Below, in pieces: positions 8,490 to 16,748 of a stretch of 64,000 bases of DNA. Positions within the stretch are counted from its first letter, which is position 1; each line of letters begins with the position of its first letter. Below the pieces are notes generated by a model. The model was given only the letters and a program-made list of their open reading frames with translations. It was not told the origin of the DNA and did not search any database. A program made the position numbers and the translations under genes. The DNA is from Bacillota bacterium (GTDB lineage Bacteria; Bacillota_I; Bacilli_A; RF39; UBA660), in assembly GCA_015059335.1 (NCBI GenBank), contig SVAP01000002.1:102323-166322 (forward strand). Direction: 5' to 3'.

Positions 8490-9215
8490 ATGGATTTAGA
8501 ATCTTTAGAAAATAAGAAAGTTAAAGAATGGACTAAATTACTTAATAAAAAGTATAGAGATGAGCAAAACAGATTTATAGTAGAAGGTATGAATCTAGTT
8601 AATGAGGCATATCAAAATGGATATCTAGAAGAATTAATTATAGAAAAAGGTAAGGTATTACCTCTTGATGTAACTACTTATTATGTAACACATGAAATAA
8701 TGAAAAAAATCACATCACTTGATAATCCTCCGACTGTAATTGGAATTTGTAAAAAAATAGAAGAAAAAGAATTAGGAAATAAAATTTTAGTTTTAGATAA
8801 TATACAAGATCCAGGTAATCTTGGGACAATAATTAGAAGTGCGTGTGCATTCAATGTTGATACAATTATATTAAGTGAAAACTCAGTAGATTTATATAAT
8901 CCTAAAGTAATACGTGCGACACAAGGTATGATATTTAATTTAAATATTGTTGAAAAAGATTTATCAAGTTTTATACCCCTTTTAAAGGCGCAAGAATATA
9001 AAATATATGGGACAGATGTTAACGGTGGTGTTAATGTTAAAAGTGTTAAAGAATACGGAAAACACTGTATAATAATGGGTAATGAAGGTAATGGAATAAG
9101 TGATAATATTAAAAGATTATGTGATAAATTTATATATATTACAATGAACGAAAAATGTGAAAGTCTAAATGTTGGTGTGGCAGCATCTATAATTTTGTAT
9201 GAAATGGTAAATTAA
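8490..9215 (+). CDS. TrmH/SpoU-family RNA 2'-O-methyltransferase
   Basis: A 241-residue SPOUT methyltransferase. The N-terminal substrate-binding domain includes NRFIVEGMNLVNEA. The knotted catalytic domain has LDNIQDPGNLGTIIRSACAF (motif 1 with the catalytic Arg), the IIMGNEGNGIS loop and the C-terminal SLNVGVAASIILYE. It methylates the ribose of rRNA or tRNA; it resembles Bacillus YsgA/RlmB-type proteins, but the target nucleotide is unknown. The start at 8490 has a GGTGAT ribosome site. rimM begins two bases after its stop, so they are likely cotranscribed. Confidence 0.9.
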   Translation: MDLESLENKKVKEWTKLLNKKYRDEQNRFIVEGMNLVNEAYQNGYLEELIIEKGKVLPLDVTTYYVTHEIMKKITSLDNPPTVIGICKKIEEKELGNKILVLDNIQDPGNLGTIIRSACAFNVDTIILSENSVDLYNPKVIRATQGMIFNLNIVEKDLSSFIPLLKAQEYKIYGTDVNGGVNVKSVKEYGKHCIIMGNEGNGISDNIKRLCDKFIYITMNEKCESLNVGVAASIILYEMVN

Positions 9216-9216
9216 T

Positions 9217-9702
9217 ATGGAATATATTAATATTGGTAAAATAGTTACAACACATGGTATAAAAGGTGAATTAAAAATTATTTCTAATTTTGATTATAAA
9301 AAGGAAGCTTTTAAAGTTGGAAATAAAGTATATCTTGGAAAAGAAAAAATAGAAGAAGAAATACAAAGTTATAGAGTACATAAAAATTATGATATGGTTA
9401 CATTTAAAGGTTATGATAATATTAATCAAGTTTTAAAATATAAAAATAATCCAGTTTTTATAAATAAAGAAGATTTAAAAATAGATGGATATTTAGATAC
9501 TGACTATATAGGTCTAATAGTGTATATGAATGATAAAATGATAGGTAGAATTAAAAATGTAATTAAAATACCTAATAATTCATTGTTTGAAATAGAAGAT
9601 AATAAAAAAATATTCTATATTCCAAACAATAAAGATTTAGTTGAAAAAGTTGATATTGAAAATAAAATAATTGTAATTAAGTATATAGAAGGTTTGATAT
9701 AA
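9217..9702 (+). CDS. rimM: 16S rRNA processing protein RimM
   Basis: RimM binds ribosomal protein S19 and helps mature the 30S head. The 161-residue protein starts with INIGKIVTTHGIKGELKI, the family signature, followed by the RimM barrel, and ends in a PRC-barrel with the Y-I-P-N motif (IFYIPNNKDLVEKVD). It overlaps trmD by one base, in the widely conserved rimM-trmD-rplS order. Usual family length is 165-175. Confidence 0.94.
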   Translation: MEYINIGKIVTTHGIKGELKIISNFDYKKEAFKVGNKVYLGKEKIEEEIQSYRVHKNYDMVTFKGYDNINQVLKYKNNPVFINKEDLKIDGYLDTDYIGLIVYMNDKMIGRIKNVIKIPNNSLFEIEDNKKIFYIPNNKDLVEKVDIENKIIVIKYIEGLI

Positions 9703-10376
9703 TGAAAATAGATATTCTTACATTGTTTCCAAATATGTTTAATGGTTTTCTTAGTGAATCTATAATAAAGAGAGCTATAGAAAACGGTAATGTTATAATA
9801 AATGTTCATAATATAAGGGATTATACTGTATATAAAAATAACCAAGTAGACGATACCCCATATGGTGGTGGGGCTGGTATGGTATTAATGTGTGATCCGA
9901 TTTTTAGAGCAGTTGAGGCATTAAAATCTGATGACTCAAAAGTAATAATTATGAGTCCTCAAGGAAAAGTATTTAATCAAAAAACTGCATATAATTTATC
10001 TAGAGAAAAACATTTAATTATAATATGTGGACATTATGAAGGATTTGATGAAAGAATATTATCAATAGTTGATATGGAAATAAGTATAGGTGATTATATA
10101 CTTACTGGTGGTGAGATACCAAGTATGGCAATTACTGATGCTGTTGTAAGGTTAATAGATGGTGTAATTACAAGTGATAGTCACATGAATGATTCATTTA
10201 ATAATAATTTATTAGATTATCCAACATATACTAAACCAAGAATATATAATGATATGGAAGTTCCAGATGTATTACTTAGTGGTCATCATGGTAATATAGA
10301 AAAGTGGAGAAAAGAAAAGCAAATAGAAAAAACAAAGAAGAATAGACCAGATTTGATGGAGGATTATTATGAATAA
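9702..10376 (+). CDS. trmD: tRNA (guanine-37-N1)-methyltransferase
   Basis: TrmD methylates G37 next to the anticodon and prevents frameshifting; it is a SPOUT dimer. The 224-residue protein has DILTLFPNMF at the start, VDDTPYGGGAGMVL, the ICGHYEGFDERI and SIGDYILTGGEIPSM knot motifs, and the C-terminal VLLSGHHGNIEKWR. Length is slightly under the usual 240. It overlaps rimM by one base and the next gene by 8 bases. Confidence 0.97.
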   Translation: MKIDILTLFPNMFNGFLSESIIKRAIENGNVIINVHNIRDYTVYKNNQVDDTPYGGGAGMVLMCDPIFRAVEALKSDDSKVIIMSPQGKVFNQKTAYNLSREKHLIIICGHYEGFDERILSIVDMEISIGDYILTGGEIPSMAITDAVVRLIDGVITSDSHMNDSFNNNLLDYPTYTKPRIYNDMEVPDVLLSGHHGNIEKWRKEKQIEKTKKNRPDLMEDYYE

Positions 10377-10821
10377 AGGATATGTTATTAGCAAAAATAC
10401 TAAAAATAAAGAAATCGAAATAATTGAATATGAACAACATACTGGATTTGATATTAGTCCTAGAAATAAAGTTAAAAAAGGTAATTCTATAGATGTTAGT
10501 AAAGTAATATTTATGTCTCCAACATTGATTGAAAAGCTTTTAAAAAAGAAAATAGATAGGGAATATAAACGTATATTAATATTACTTACAGAAGTAGCTG
10601 CAGATGATAGTGATGATACATCAAAGCTTTCTATTGCGCTTAATGAGGTTGAATTATTTAAAAGTATTATAAGAAAAAAATATTCAAAATTTATGGAAGA
10701 TAAAAAAACTGCACAATTGCTTAAGCGTTTAGAATTAATGAGTAAAGAATTGAAACGAAGAATATTTGAAATAGAAGAAGAAAAACAATATAATAATAGT
10801 CGTGGTGGAAAAAGTAGATAA
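10369..10821 (+). CDS. conserved-looking hypothetical protein between trmD and rplS
   Basis: I do not recognise this 150-residue soluble basic protein. The N-terminal 55 residues look beta-rich (GYVISKNTKNKEIEIIEYE, then VSKVIFMSPTLIEKLL). The rest (60-140) is strongly helical and charged, with heptad-like spacing, and it ends in a Gly/Arg/Lys tail. It starts 8 bases inside trmD behind GATGGAGG, so it is translationally coupled to trmD and likely real. Its place between trmD and rplS suggests a translation-related role (inference). In most genomes trmD is followed directly by rplS. Confidence 0.75.
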   Translation: MNKGYVISKNTKNKEIEIIEYEQHTGFDISPRNKVKKGNSIDVSKVIFMSPTLIEKLLKKKIDREYKRILILLTEVAADDSDDTSKLSIALNEVELFKSIIRKKYSKFMEDKKTAQLLKRLELMSKELKRRIFEIEEEKQYNNSRGGKSR

Positions 10822-10827
10822 TTTTTC

Positions 10828-10856
10828 TTGTATTTATTAATTTTATATGATATAAT
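10828..10856 (+). promoter_or_regulatory. sigma-A promoter of rplS
   Basis: -35 TTGTAT (10828-10833), 17-bp spacer, -10 TATAAT (10851-10856). It gives rplS its own transcript inside the rimM-trmD cluster, with a leader of about 70 nt. Confidence 0.7.
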
Positions 10857-10861
10857 TATTA

Positions 10862-10931
10862 GCGTTTATTGGTGTGATCCGCTATTTCCATTAAAATATG
10901 ATCATTACATATAGAAAAGGAGTGACTAGAA
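10862..10931 (+). promoter_or_regulatory. rplS 5' leader, possible ribosomal-protein leader
   Basis: About 70 nt between the rplS promoter and start, GC-richer than other spacers (GGTGTGATCCGC near 10870-10882) and ending in AAAAGGAGTG. Firmicutes often carry an autoregulatory L19 leader here. I see no convincing match to its consensus, so this is only a candidate. Confidence 0.3.
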
Positions 10932-11270
10932 ATGAATTTAGTAGACAAAATTACTAAAAAACAAATGAACCCTAATATTCCAGAATTTAGAGTTGGGGAC
11001 ACTGTAAAAGTTGATGTTAAAATTATTGAAGGAAAACGTGAAAGAATTCAAGCATTTGAAGGTGTAGTTGTATCACGTAAAGGTGCTGGAATAAGTGAAA
11101 CATTTACTGTTAGAAAAAAATCAGCTGGTGTTGGTGTTGAAAGAATTTTCCCAGTACATTCACCAAAGATTGATAAAATTACAGTGGTAAGAAAAGGTAA
11201 AGTTAGACGTGCAAAACTTAACTTTATTAAAAACATTGTAGGTACTTACAGAATTAAAGAAAGAAGTTAG
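10932..11270 (+). CDS. rplS: 50S ribosomal protein L19
   Basis: A 112-residue ribosomal protein at the 30S-50S interface. The family pattern is clear: [57 protein letters not shown] and the [11 protein letters not shown]-terminus. It has its own promoter and a strong terminator downstream. lepB follows in the same direction. Confidence 0.98.
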   Translation: MNLVDKITKKQMNPNIPEFRVGDTVKVDVKIIEGKRERIQAFEGVVVSRKGAGISETFTVRKKSAGVGVERIFPVHSPKIDKITVVRKGKVRRAKLNFIKNIVGTYRIKERS

Positions 11271-11273
11271 TTT

Positions 11274-11300
11274 AAATAAGGCAATATATTGCCTTATTTT
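11274..11300 (+). terminator. intrinsic terminator after rplS
   Basis: A near-perfect palindrome with an 11-bp stem AAATAAGGCAA / TTGCCTTATTT and a 4-base loop, ending in TTTTG. Confidence 0.85.
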
Positions 11301-11316
11301 GCTTTGGAGGGAAAAT

Positions 11317-11823
11317 ATGAAAAAGTTCAAAGAAGTATTACCATATATAATTGTTGTATTAGTAGTTATTTTACTTAGACAATTTATAATAACACCTATT
11401 CAAGTTGTAGGAACAAGTATGAATCCTAATCTTGTTGATGGTGAACTAATGTTATTAAATAAGATTACATACAAGTTTAATGATATAGAAAGATTTGATA
11501 TAGTTGTAGTCGATTATATGGATGAACCTTTAATTAAAAGAGTAATTGGTTTACCTGGTGAGAAAGTTGAATATAAGGATAATAAACTATATATCAATGA
11601 TGAATTAGTTGAAGAAAAGTTTGATAAAAATGGTATTACTGATGACTATAATATAATTGAATCAGGTCATACAACAATCCCAAATAATATGTATTTTGTT
11701 GTTGGCGATAATAGAATAAATTCTGCTGATAGTAGGGTGTTAGGTCTAATCGATAAGAAAATTATATTAGGTAAAGCAAACTTTGTTATTTTTCCAATTA
11801 ATAAATTTGGTTTAATAAAATAG
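11317..11823 (+). CDS. lepB: signal peptidase I
   Basis: Type I signal peptidase that cleaves exported proteins at the outer membrane face. The 168-residue protein has one N-terminal transmembrane segment (about residues 7-25). The catalytic Ser is in VVGTSMNPNL and the catalytic Lys in LIKRVIGLPGE; the box E region VVGDNRINSADSR is present. Small size matches Bacillus SipS-type enzymes. The ATG at 11317 follows GGAGGG at ideal spacing. It probably reads through partially from rplS or uses a promoter I cannot define. Confidence 0.95.
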   Translation: MKKFKEVLPYIIVVLVVILLRQFIITPIQVVGTSMNPNLVDGELMLLNKITYKFNDIERFDIVVVDYMDEPLIKRVIGLPGEKVEYKDNKLYINDELVEEKFDKNGITDDYNIIESGHTTIPNNMYFVVGDNRINSADSRVLGLIDKKIILGKANFVIFPINKFGLIK

Positions 11824-11879
11824 GATATGGAAGTATTCTATTTTATTTTTTGACAAATATATACATATATGAAAATCAA

Positions 11880-11908
11880 TTGACAAAATATATGTTTTTA
11901 AGTATAAT
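11880..11908 (+). promoter_or_regulatory. sigma-A promoter of gpsB (and probably rnpB)
   Basis: Consensus -35 TTGACA (11880-11885), 17-bp spacer, -10 TATAAT (11903-11908), 25 bases upstream of the gpsB start. No separate rnpB promoter is evident, so the RNA may be processed from this transcript. Confidence 0.8.
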
Positions 11909-11933
11909 TATAAATGCAAGGGCTGGTGAGATA

Positions 11934-12266
11934 ATGTATAAGGATAAGATAATTTTAACTCCTAAAGAAATATTAGAAAAAGAATTTAAAATTGATGCAA
12001 GAGGGTATAGAATGCAAGAAGTTGATAAATTTTTAGATCTAATTATTGGGGATTATAATGAATTTATAAGTACAATTGATCGGCTTGAGGAAGAAAAAGA
12101 ACAACTTTTGAATGATATTATGCGTCTAAAACAAGAAATTAGAAATGTAAAAACTAATTTAGAGGTTGTTAAAGGCAAAGGTGAGAGAGAAGTTACTAAT
12201 GTTGATATTATGCGTAGAATTTCTCAACTTGAAAAATATGTTTATGGAATCAAAAATGATGAATAA
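11934..12266 (+). CDS. gpsB: cell division protein GpsB (DivIVA family)
   Basis: A 110-residue DivIVA-like protein that shuttles the penicillin-binding machinery between septum and side wall. The N-terminal membrane-targeting domain has LTPKEILEKEFKIDARGYRMQEVDKFLDLI. A coiled coil (about residues 35-75) and the C-terminal hexamerising helix follow. The ATG at 11934 follows CTGGTGAG; the open frame upstream contains the promoter, so the longer form is rejected. The stop lies inside the first helix of rnpB; the gpsB-rnpB pairing is also found in Bacillus. Confidence 0.93.
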   Translation: MYKDKIILTPKEILEKEFKIDARGYRMQEVDKFLDLIIGDYNEFISTIDRLEEEKEQLLNDIMRLKQEIRNVKTNLEVVKGKGEREVTNVDIMRRISQLEKYVYGIKNDE

Positions 12267-12621
12267 TAATTTTTAGACAAACGCTGCATAAAATATTATG
12301 TAGAGGAAAGTCCATGCTCGCACTGACCTGAGATGGCAGTAGTGTTCGTGTATAGGGAAAAAATAACCTATAGTAGTATATACTAACGGCTTTTCAAAAC
12401 CTAAGTCCCATGGATATGGTAGAGAAATATAAAAGTGCCATAGTGACGATGCTTGATTGAAAAATCGAGAGTGGAACGCGGTAAACCCCACGAGCGAGAA
12501 ACCCAAATTTTGGTAGGGGAACTCTTTTGAAGGAATTGAACTGATAAAGGGATTGAGTAATCAATAGATAAATGTTTGTCACCATTTATGGTACAGAACA
12601 TGGCTTATTAAGATTATTATT
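12262..12621 (+). ncRNA. rnpB: RNase P RNA, Bacillus type (class B)
   Basis: The catalytic RNA of RNase P, which removes tRNA 5' leaders. Recognised by the universally conserved blocks GAGGAAAGTCCATGCTCGCAC near the 5' end, the GAGCGAGAAACCCAAATTTTGG segment, and ACAGAACATGGCTTA near the 3' end. The P1 helix is formed by AATAATAATTTT (about 12263-12274) and AAGATTATTATT (12610-12621). The following T-run makes P1 double as the terminator. About 360 nt fits. The 5' strand of P1 overlaps the gpsB stop codon. End positions are approximate to a few bases. Confidence 0.95.
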
Positions 12622-12650
12622 CTTTTTATTTTTTAGATTGAGGTGTCATT

Positions 12651-13124
12651 TTGAACGAGATTGGTGAAAAATTAAGAGAGGCTAGAGAAAGTCATGGAGT
12701 AAGCATCGAAGAAGCTGCAGAAGACTTGAATATTAGACCAACACAATTAAAAAACTTGGAAGATGGAAATATTAAAGAGTTTAAAGATATTTTCTATGTT
12801 AAATTCTTTATTAGAGATTATGCGAAATATTTGGGACTTGATGGTGAGAAAATTCTTGATGATTTTAACGAATTTTTATTTGATTATACATCTAGAATAC
12901 CTCTTGATAAAATCAAAGAAGCTAGTGAACCTGTTGTTGAAGAACCAAAGAAAGTTGCATCTCCATATACAAAACCACAAAAAGAAAATTTCTTTATGTC
13001 ATATAAATTAGTATATATAATTATTGTTATTGTAATAATTATTATTGGATATTTAGTTGTTTCGAGTATTAAAAATGAAAAAATTGTAGACGGTAATATT
13101 GCTTACCAATACATTACTGAGTAG
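12651..13124 (+). CDS. RodZ-like helix-turn-helix membrane protein
   Basis: A 157-residue protein: an N-terminal XRE-type HTH (GEKLREARESHGVSIEEAAEDLNIRPTQLKNLE, residues 5-37), a linker, and one transmembrane segment (about 122-141), with a short outer tail. RodZ links MreB to the cell-wall machinery and has this order of domains; the usual periplasmic beta domain is missing here, so it is a truncated or minimal form. The start is TTG at 12651 behind GAGGTG at 6-base spacing. pgsA follows closely, as rodZ and pgsA do in many Firmicutes. Confidence 0.82.
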   Translation: MNEIGEKLREARESHGVSIEEAAEDLNIRPTQLKNLEDGNIKEFKDIFYVKFFIRDYAKYLGLDGEKILDDFNEFLFDYTSRIPLDKIKEASEPVVEEPKKVASPYTKPQKENFFMSYKLVYIIIVIVIIIIGYLVVSSIKNEKIVDGNIAYQYITE

Positions 13125-13132
13125 GTGTTTAT

Positions 13133-13735
13133 ATGAAAATGAGTTTACCAAATAAGTTAACTATTTTTAGAATTATATTGACTTTTGTAATAATAATTAT
13201 ATTGTTATTTCCGTTTTATAATTTAAATATTTATTTTCCTGAGTACAATGTTAATGATACTATGAAAATCAACGGTAAATATATAATTTCTGGTATATTA
13301 TTCATAATTGCATCATTAACTGATTTCTTGGATGGGTACATTGCTAGAAAATATAATTTAATAACCGATGAAGGTAAATTAATGGATGCCATTGCTGATA
13401 AAATTTTAGTTAATTCAGTAATTATAATATTAAGCTCACATGGTTTTATTAACCCTATAATACCAGTAGTAGTTATTGTACGTGATGTTATTGTAGATTC
13501 TATTAAAATGTTAGCCGCAACAAAAGGAAAAGTAGTTGCAGCAATTAAAAGTGGTAAATGGAAAACTGCGTGTTTAATGGTTGGTACAGTATTAACATTA
13601 TTTTATAATTTACCATTCGAACTATGGAATATTCATGTTTCAGATGTATTATTAATAATTGCAACTGTACTATCAATAATTTCAGCGATACAATATTTTA
13701 CATTAAATAAAAACATTATTTTTTCGGATAATTAA
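13133..13735 (+). CDS. pgsA: CDP-diacylglycerol-glycerol-3-phosphate 3-phosphatidyltransferase
   Basis: PgsA makes phosphatidylglycerol phosphate from CDP-diacylglycerol in the membrane. The CDP-alcohol phosphotransferase motif D-x2-DG-x2-AR-x8-G-x3-D-x3-D is visible from SLTDFLDGYIARKYN through DEGKLMDAIADK (about residues 62-90). The N-terminus MSLPNKLTIFRI is typical. About five membrane helices in 200 residues. It starts 8 bases after the RodZ-like gene, with AGGTG. A terminator follows. Confidence 0.94.
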   Translation: MKMSLPNKLTIFRIILTFVIIIILLFPFYNLNIYFPEYNVNDTMKINGKYIISGILFIIASLTDFLDGYIARKYNLITDEGKLMDAIADKILVNSVIIILSSHGFINPIIPVVVIVRDVIVDSIKMLAATKGKVVAAIKSGKWKTACLMVGTVLTLFYNLPFELWNIHVSDVLLIIATVLSIISAIQYFTLNKNIIFSDN

Positions 13736-13756
13736 TATTTGTTTTGATAAATATAT

Positions 13757-13792
13757 AAATCCCTCTATTTCTGATAGAGAGATTTTTATTTT
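13757..13792 (+). terminator. intrinsic terminator after pgsA
   Basis: A 12-bp stem with one mismatch around CTCTAT / ATAGAG (loop TTCTG), followed by a T-rich tail. Confidence 0.75.
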
Positions 13793-13819
13793 TGGTAAAA
13801 TTTGTTAGTCTAATTTTCA

Positions 13820-13833
13820 CGAACAAACGTTTG
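13820..13833 (+). promoter_or_regulatory. LexA/DinR (SOS) box of recA
   Basis: CGAACAAACGTTTG matches the Gram-positive SOS consensus CGAAC-N4-GTTCG with one mismatch in the right half. It sits 9 bases upstream of the recA -35 element, where bound LexA would block polymerase. Confidence 0.82.
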
Positions 13834-13841
13834 AAAAAGTA

Positions 13842-13871
13842 TTGACATTTTATTTTGATATGTTTTATAAT
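13842..13871 (+). promoter_or_regulatory. sigma-A promoter of recA
   Basis: Consensus -35 TTGACA (13842-13847), 18-bp spacer, -10 TATAAT (13866-13871). Confidence 0.85.
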
Positions 13872-13903
13872 GTTATTGTAAGAGAAAGTTAGGAGAAGAT
13901 GTT

Positions 13904-14938
13904 ATGATAAAACAACAATCAAAAGATAAAACTTTAGATCAAGTTTTACAAGATATAGAAAAACAATTTGGTAAAGGTTCTGTAATGAAATTAGGAGAAA
14001 ATGAACATAGAGAAATAGATGTTTGTTCATCTGGGTCATTATCACTTGATATAGCACTTGGAGTTGGTGGTTATCCTAAAGGAAGAATTATAGAAATATA
14101 TGGTCCAGAATCAAGTGGTAAAACAACATTTGCGCTTCATGCAATTGCAGAAATTCAAAAACAAGGTGGTAGGGCAGCATTTATTGATGCAGAACACGCA
14201 CTAGACCCTGTATATGCTAAAAATTTAGGAGTTAATATTAATGAATTATTATTATCCCAACCAGATACTGGTGAACAAGCATTGGAAATATGTGAAGCAT
14301 TAGTACGTAGTGAAGCTATAGGTATAATTGTAATAGATTCGGTAGCAGCATTAGTTCCTCAAGCTGAAATTGAAGGAGAAATGGGTGATTCTCATGTTGG
14401 GCTTCAAGCACGCTTAATGAGTCAAGCGTTAAGAAAATTGTCTGGTACTATTAATAAAACAAATACAATTGCTATATTTATTAATCAATTAAGAGAAAAA
14501 GTTGGTGTTTTATTTGGAAATCCAGAAACTACACCTGGTGGTAGAGCACTTAAATTTTATTCTACTATAAGATTAGATGTTAGACGTGCAGAACAAATTA
14601 AACAAGGAACAGATGTAATAGGTAATAGAACAAATGTAAAAGTTGTTAAAAATAAAGTTGCTCCACCATTTAAAATTGCTGAAGTAGAAATTATGTATGG
14701 GCAAGGTGTATCAAAAGAAGGAGAATTGGTAGACTTAGCATCAAATATAAATGTATTGGAAAAATCAGGTGCATGGTATGCATATAATGGTGAAAAAATA
14801 GGTCAAGGTAAGGAAAATGCTAAAGCGTTTTTAAAACAACATCCTGATATTATGAAGGAAGTTGAAGATAAAGTTAGAAAACATTACGAAATAGAAATTA
14901 AAACAAATAAAAAAGAGAAAAAATCAAAAGAAGATTAA
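13904..14938 (+). CDS. recA: recombinase RecA
   Basis: RecA forms the ATP-dependent filament for strand exchange and triggers LexA self-cleavage. Walker A is GPESSGKTT (about residue 66), Walker B is [12 protein letters not shown], and loop 2 includes [26 protein letters not shown]. The 344-residue length and acidic/basic C-terminal tail are typical. A SOS box and a consensus promoter lie upstream and a terminator overlaps the stop, so it is monocistronic and DNA-damage inducible. Together with the comEA/comEC genes it would support transformation. Confidence 0.99.
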   Translation: MIKQQSKDKTLDQVLQDIEKQFGKGSVMKLGENEHREIDVCSSGSLSLDIALGVGGYPKGRIIEIYGPESSGKTTFALHAIAEIQKQGGRAAFIDAEHALDPVYAKNLGVNINELLLSQPDTGEQALEICEALVRSEAIGIIVIDSVAALVPQAEIEGEMGDSHVGLQARLMSQALRKLSGTINKTNTIAIFINQLREKVGVLFGNPETTPGGRALKFYSTIRLDVRRAEQIKQGTDVIGNRTNVKVVKNKVAPPFKIAEVEIMYGQGVSKEGELVDLASNINVLEKSGAWYAYNGEKIGQGKENAKAFLKQHPDIMKEVEDKVRKHYEIEIKTNKKEKKSKED

Positions 14939-14963
14939 GTGTTATTGACACTTTTTTCTTTTT
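14937..14963 (+). terminator. intrinsic terminator of recA
   Basis: Stem AAGTGT / ACACTT with loop TATTG and a long T-run, starting at the recA stop codon. Confidence 0.8.
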
Positions 14964-15031
14964 GTTCAACTGTGTAATATTGAATAGTTTTTGTAAATGT
15001 AATATAATAAGTAGTGACTGGAGGAAACAGG

Positions 15032-16168
15032 ATGAATGAATTAGTAATTGATCCCAAAGAGGAATTAGTGATGAAACTTCTTCATTACTTTATTACAGAA
15101 CAAGGATATAATCCAATAGTTTTGCATGGCGCAAAAGACGAAATTTGGTTAGAAAATTTAGATAATGATTATAAAATAGTTCGTATTGTATCGAATTATA
15201 TACATAATATGGAACAATTTGATTATGATACATTCAAAACAAAACAAATTTTAAAGCAAATAAAAAAGAAAACTTTTACATTTAATGTTAATACATTAAG
15301 TATTTATACTGATATTGGTGATAATGTAAAACTTTCTCCTATAGATAACATAGATTGTATTTATATTAAAGATATAGAGGATATAGACAAATATGATATA
15401 TTAAAAAATAATTTTCCTGACTTAAAAAATGATTTAAATATGAAAGAAAAAGGAATTGAATTATTTACAAAATTGACTGGCGATATTAACAATACAAATG
15501 AGAAAAAAGCAGAAAAGGTAAAAAATATTTTTGAAATAAAGAAACCAATAGTTACATATATCCTGTTAGGGATAAATATATTAATATATATTTTAATGAC
15601 AATATTTGGTCATGATAATTTTATTTTATTATTTGGGTTACACAGGGAAGCAGTATTGGCCGGTCAATATTATAGATTATTTACTTGCATGTTTTTACAC
15701 GCTAACTTAATTCACTTAATTTTTAATATGTATGCATTAAATATAATTGGTAGTCAAATAGAAAATTTCTTTGGTAAAACTAAATATTTATTTACTTATA
15801 TTTTTAGTGGTTTAATTGCTGGATTAATGTCTATGATTTTTACAAGATCGTGGAGTGTAGGAGCTTCTGGAGCGATATTTGGTTTATTAGGTGCTTTACT
15901 ATATTTCGGATATCATTATAGAATGTATTTAGGTACTGTTATTAAGTCGCAAATATTACCAATAATTATCGCGAATCTAGCATTTGGATTTTTAACTACT
16001 GGTATTGATAATGCTGCACATATTGGTGGATTAATTGGTGGAATTATTGGAGCTATGATGTGTGGTGTAAAGGAAAAATCAGATACCAGCGATAAAATAA
16101 ATGGAATTGTAATAGGACTTATATTCACTTTGTTTTTAATTTATATTGCATTTATATACATTAAATAA
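15032..16168 (+). CDS. rhomboid-family intramembrane serine protease (GluP-like)
   Basis: A 378-residue protein with a soluble N-terminal domain (residues 1-165) and a C-terminal rhomboid domain of seven predicted helices. The catalytic dyad is Ser in VGASGAIFGLLG and His in AAHIGGLIGG. The HANLIHLIFNMYAL segment and GLIAGL are also rhomboid hallmarks. Bacillus GluP/YqgP has the same order of an extra N-terminal domain plus rhomboid and acts in membrane protein quality control; the substrate here is unknown. The ATG at 15032 follows GGAGG by 7 bases, which is better than the upstream GTG. Confidence 0.92.
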   Translation: MNELVIDPKEELVMKLLHYFITEQGYNPIVLHGAKDEIWLENLDNDYKIVRIVSNYIHNMEQFDYDTFKTKQILKQIKKKTFTFNVNTLSIYTDIGDNVKLSPIDNIDCIYIKDIEDIDKYDILKNNFPDLKNDLNMKEKGIELFTKLTGDINNTNEKKAEKVKNIFEIKKPIVTYILLGINILIYILMTIFGHDNFILLFGLHREAVLAGQYYRLFTCMFLHANLIHLIFNMYALNIIGSQIENFFGKTKYLFTYIFSGLIAGLMSMIFTRSWSVGASGAIFGLLGALLYFGYHYRMYLGTVIKSQILPIIIANLAFGFLTTGIDNAAHIGGLIGGIIGAMMCGVKEKSDTSDKINGIVIGLIFTLFLIYIAFIYIK

Positions 16169-16169
16169 A

Positions 16170-16200
16170 ACATAAATAATACTTTATTTATGTTTTTTTA
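16170..16200 (+). terminator. intrinsic terminator after the rhomboid gene
   Basis: A 10-bp stem ACATAAATAA / TTATTTATGT with loop TACT, then a T-run. Confidence 0.85.
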
Positions 16201-16229
16201 TTTGATATAATTAGAATAGGTGAGTGTTT

Positions 16230-16748
16230 ATGAAGAAAAAGAAATTTATATTAATGATTTTTATTTTTTCAATTATAGTTATTGTATTAGATCAATTATC
16301 AAAATATATTGTTGATTCTACAATAAAATTTGGTTATACTAAAGAAATAATTCCAAATTTTTTCTCTATAACAAACGCTAGAAACTTTGGAGCTGCATGG
16401 AGTATATTATGGGACAAAAGGATTTTTCTAATATTAATTTCATGTGTTGCATTTTTATTTGTATCATTTTTAATATATAGAGAAAAAGAATGTAATAGTT
16501 ATAAGAGTATATATTATGGTTTATTAATTGGCGGGATTATTGGAAATCTTATTGATAGAGTATTTCTTGGTTATGTTATTGATTTTTTTGATTTTACTTT
16601 TTTTGGGTTTCATTATCCTATATTTAATATAAGTGACATAATGATTGTAATAAGTATTTTATTAATATGCGCAGAATGTTTTCTACCAAATAATATTTTT
16701 GTTAAAAAATCTAATGAAGAAGTGGAAGTGATTGATTTTGATGAATAG
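16230..16748 (+). CDS. lspA: lipoprotein signal peptidase (signal peptidase II)
   Basis: LspA cleaves prolipoproteins before the lipidated cysteine within the membrane. The 172-residue protein has four hydrophobic helices. The family motifs are DQLSKYIVD near the start, ITNARNFGAAWSIL, GGIIGNLIDRVFLGYVIDFFDF (first catalytic Asp) and FNISDIMIVI (second catalytic Asp). It starts at 16230 behind AGGTGAG. Its last 8 bases overlap rluD, the order seen in Bacillus (lspA-rluD). A lipoprotein substrate candidate is at 40.1 kb. Confidence 0.95.
   Translation: MKKKKFILMIFIFSIIVIVLDQLSKYIVDSTIKFGYTKEIIPNFFSITNARNFGAAWSILWDKRIFLILISCVAFLFVSFLIYREKECNSYKSIYYGLLIGGIIGNLIDRVFLGYVIDFFDFTFFGFHYPIFNISDIMIVISILLICAECFLPNNIFVKKSNEEVEVIDFDE

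Noticed and set aside
12273..12601. Three overlapping minus-strand reading frames of 63-77 codons
   Set aside because: They lie wholly within the RNase P RNA gene on the opposite strand and have no ribosome sites.
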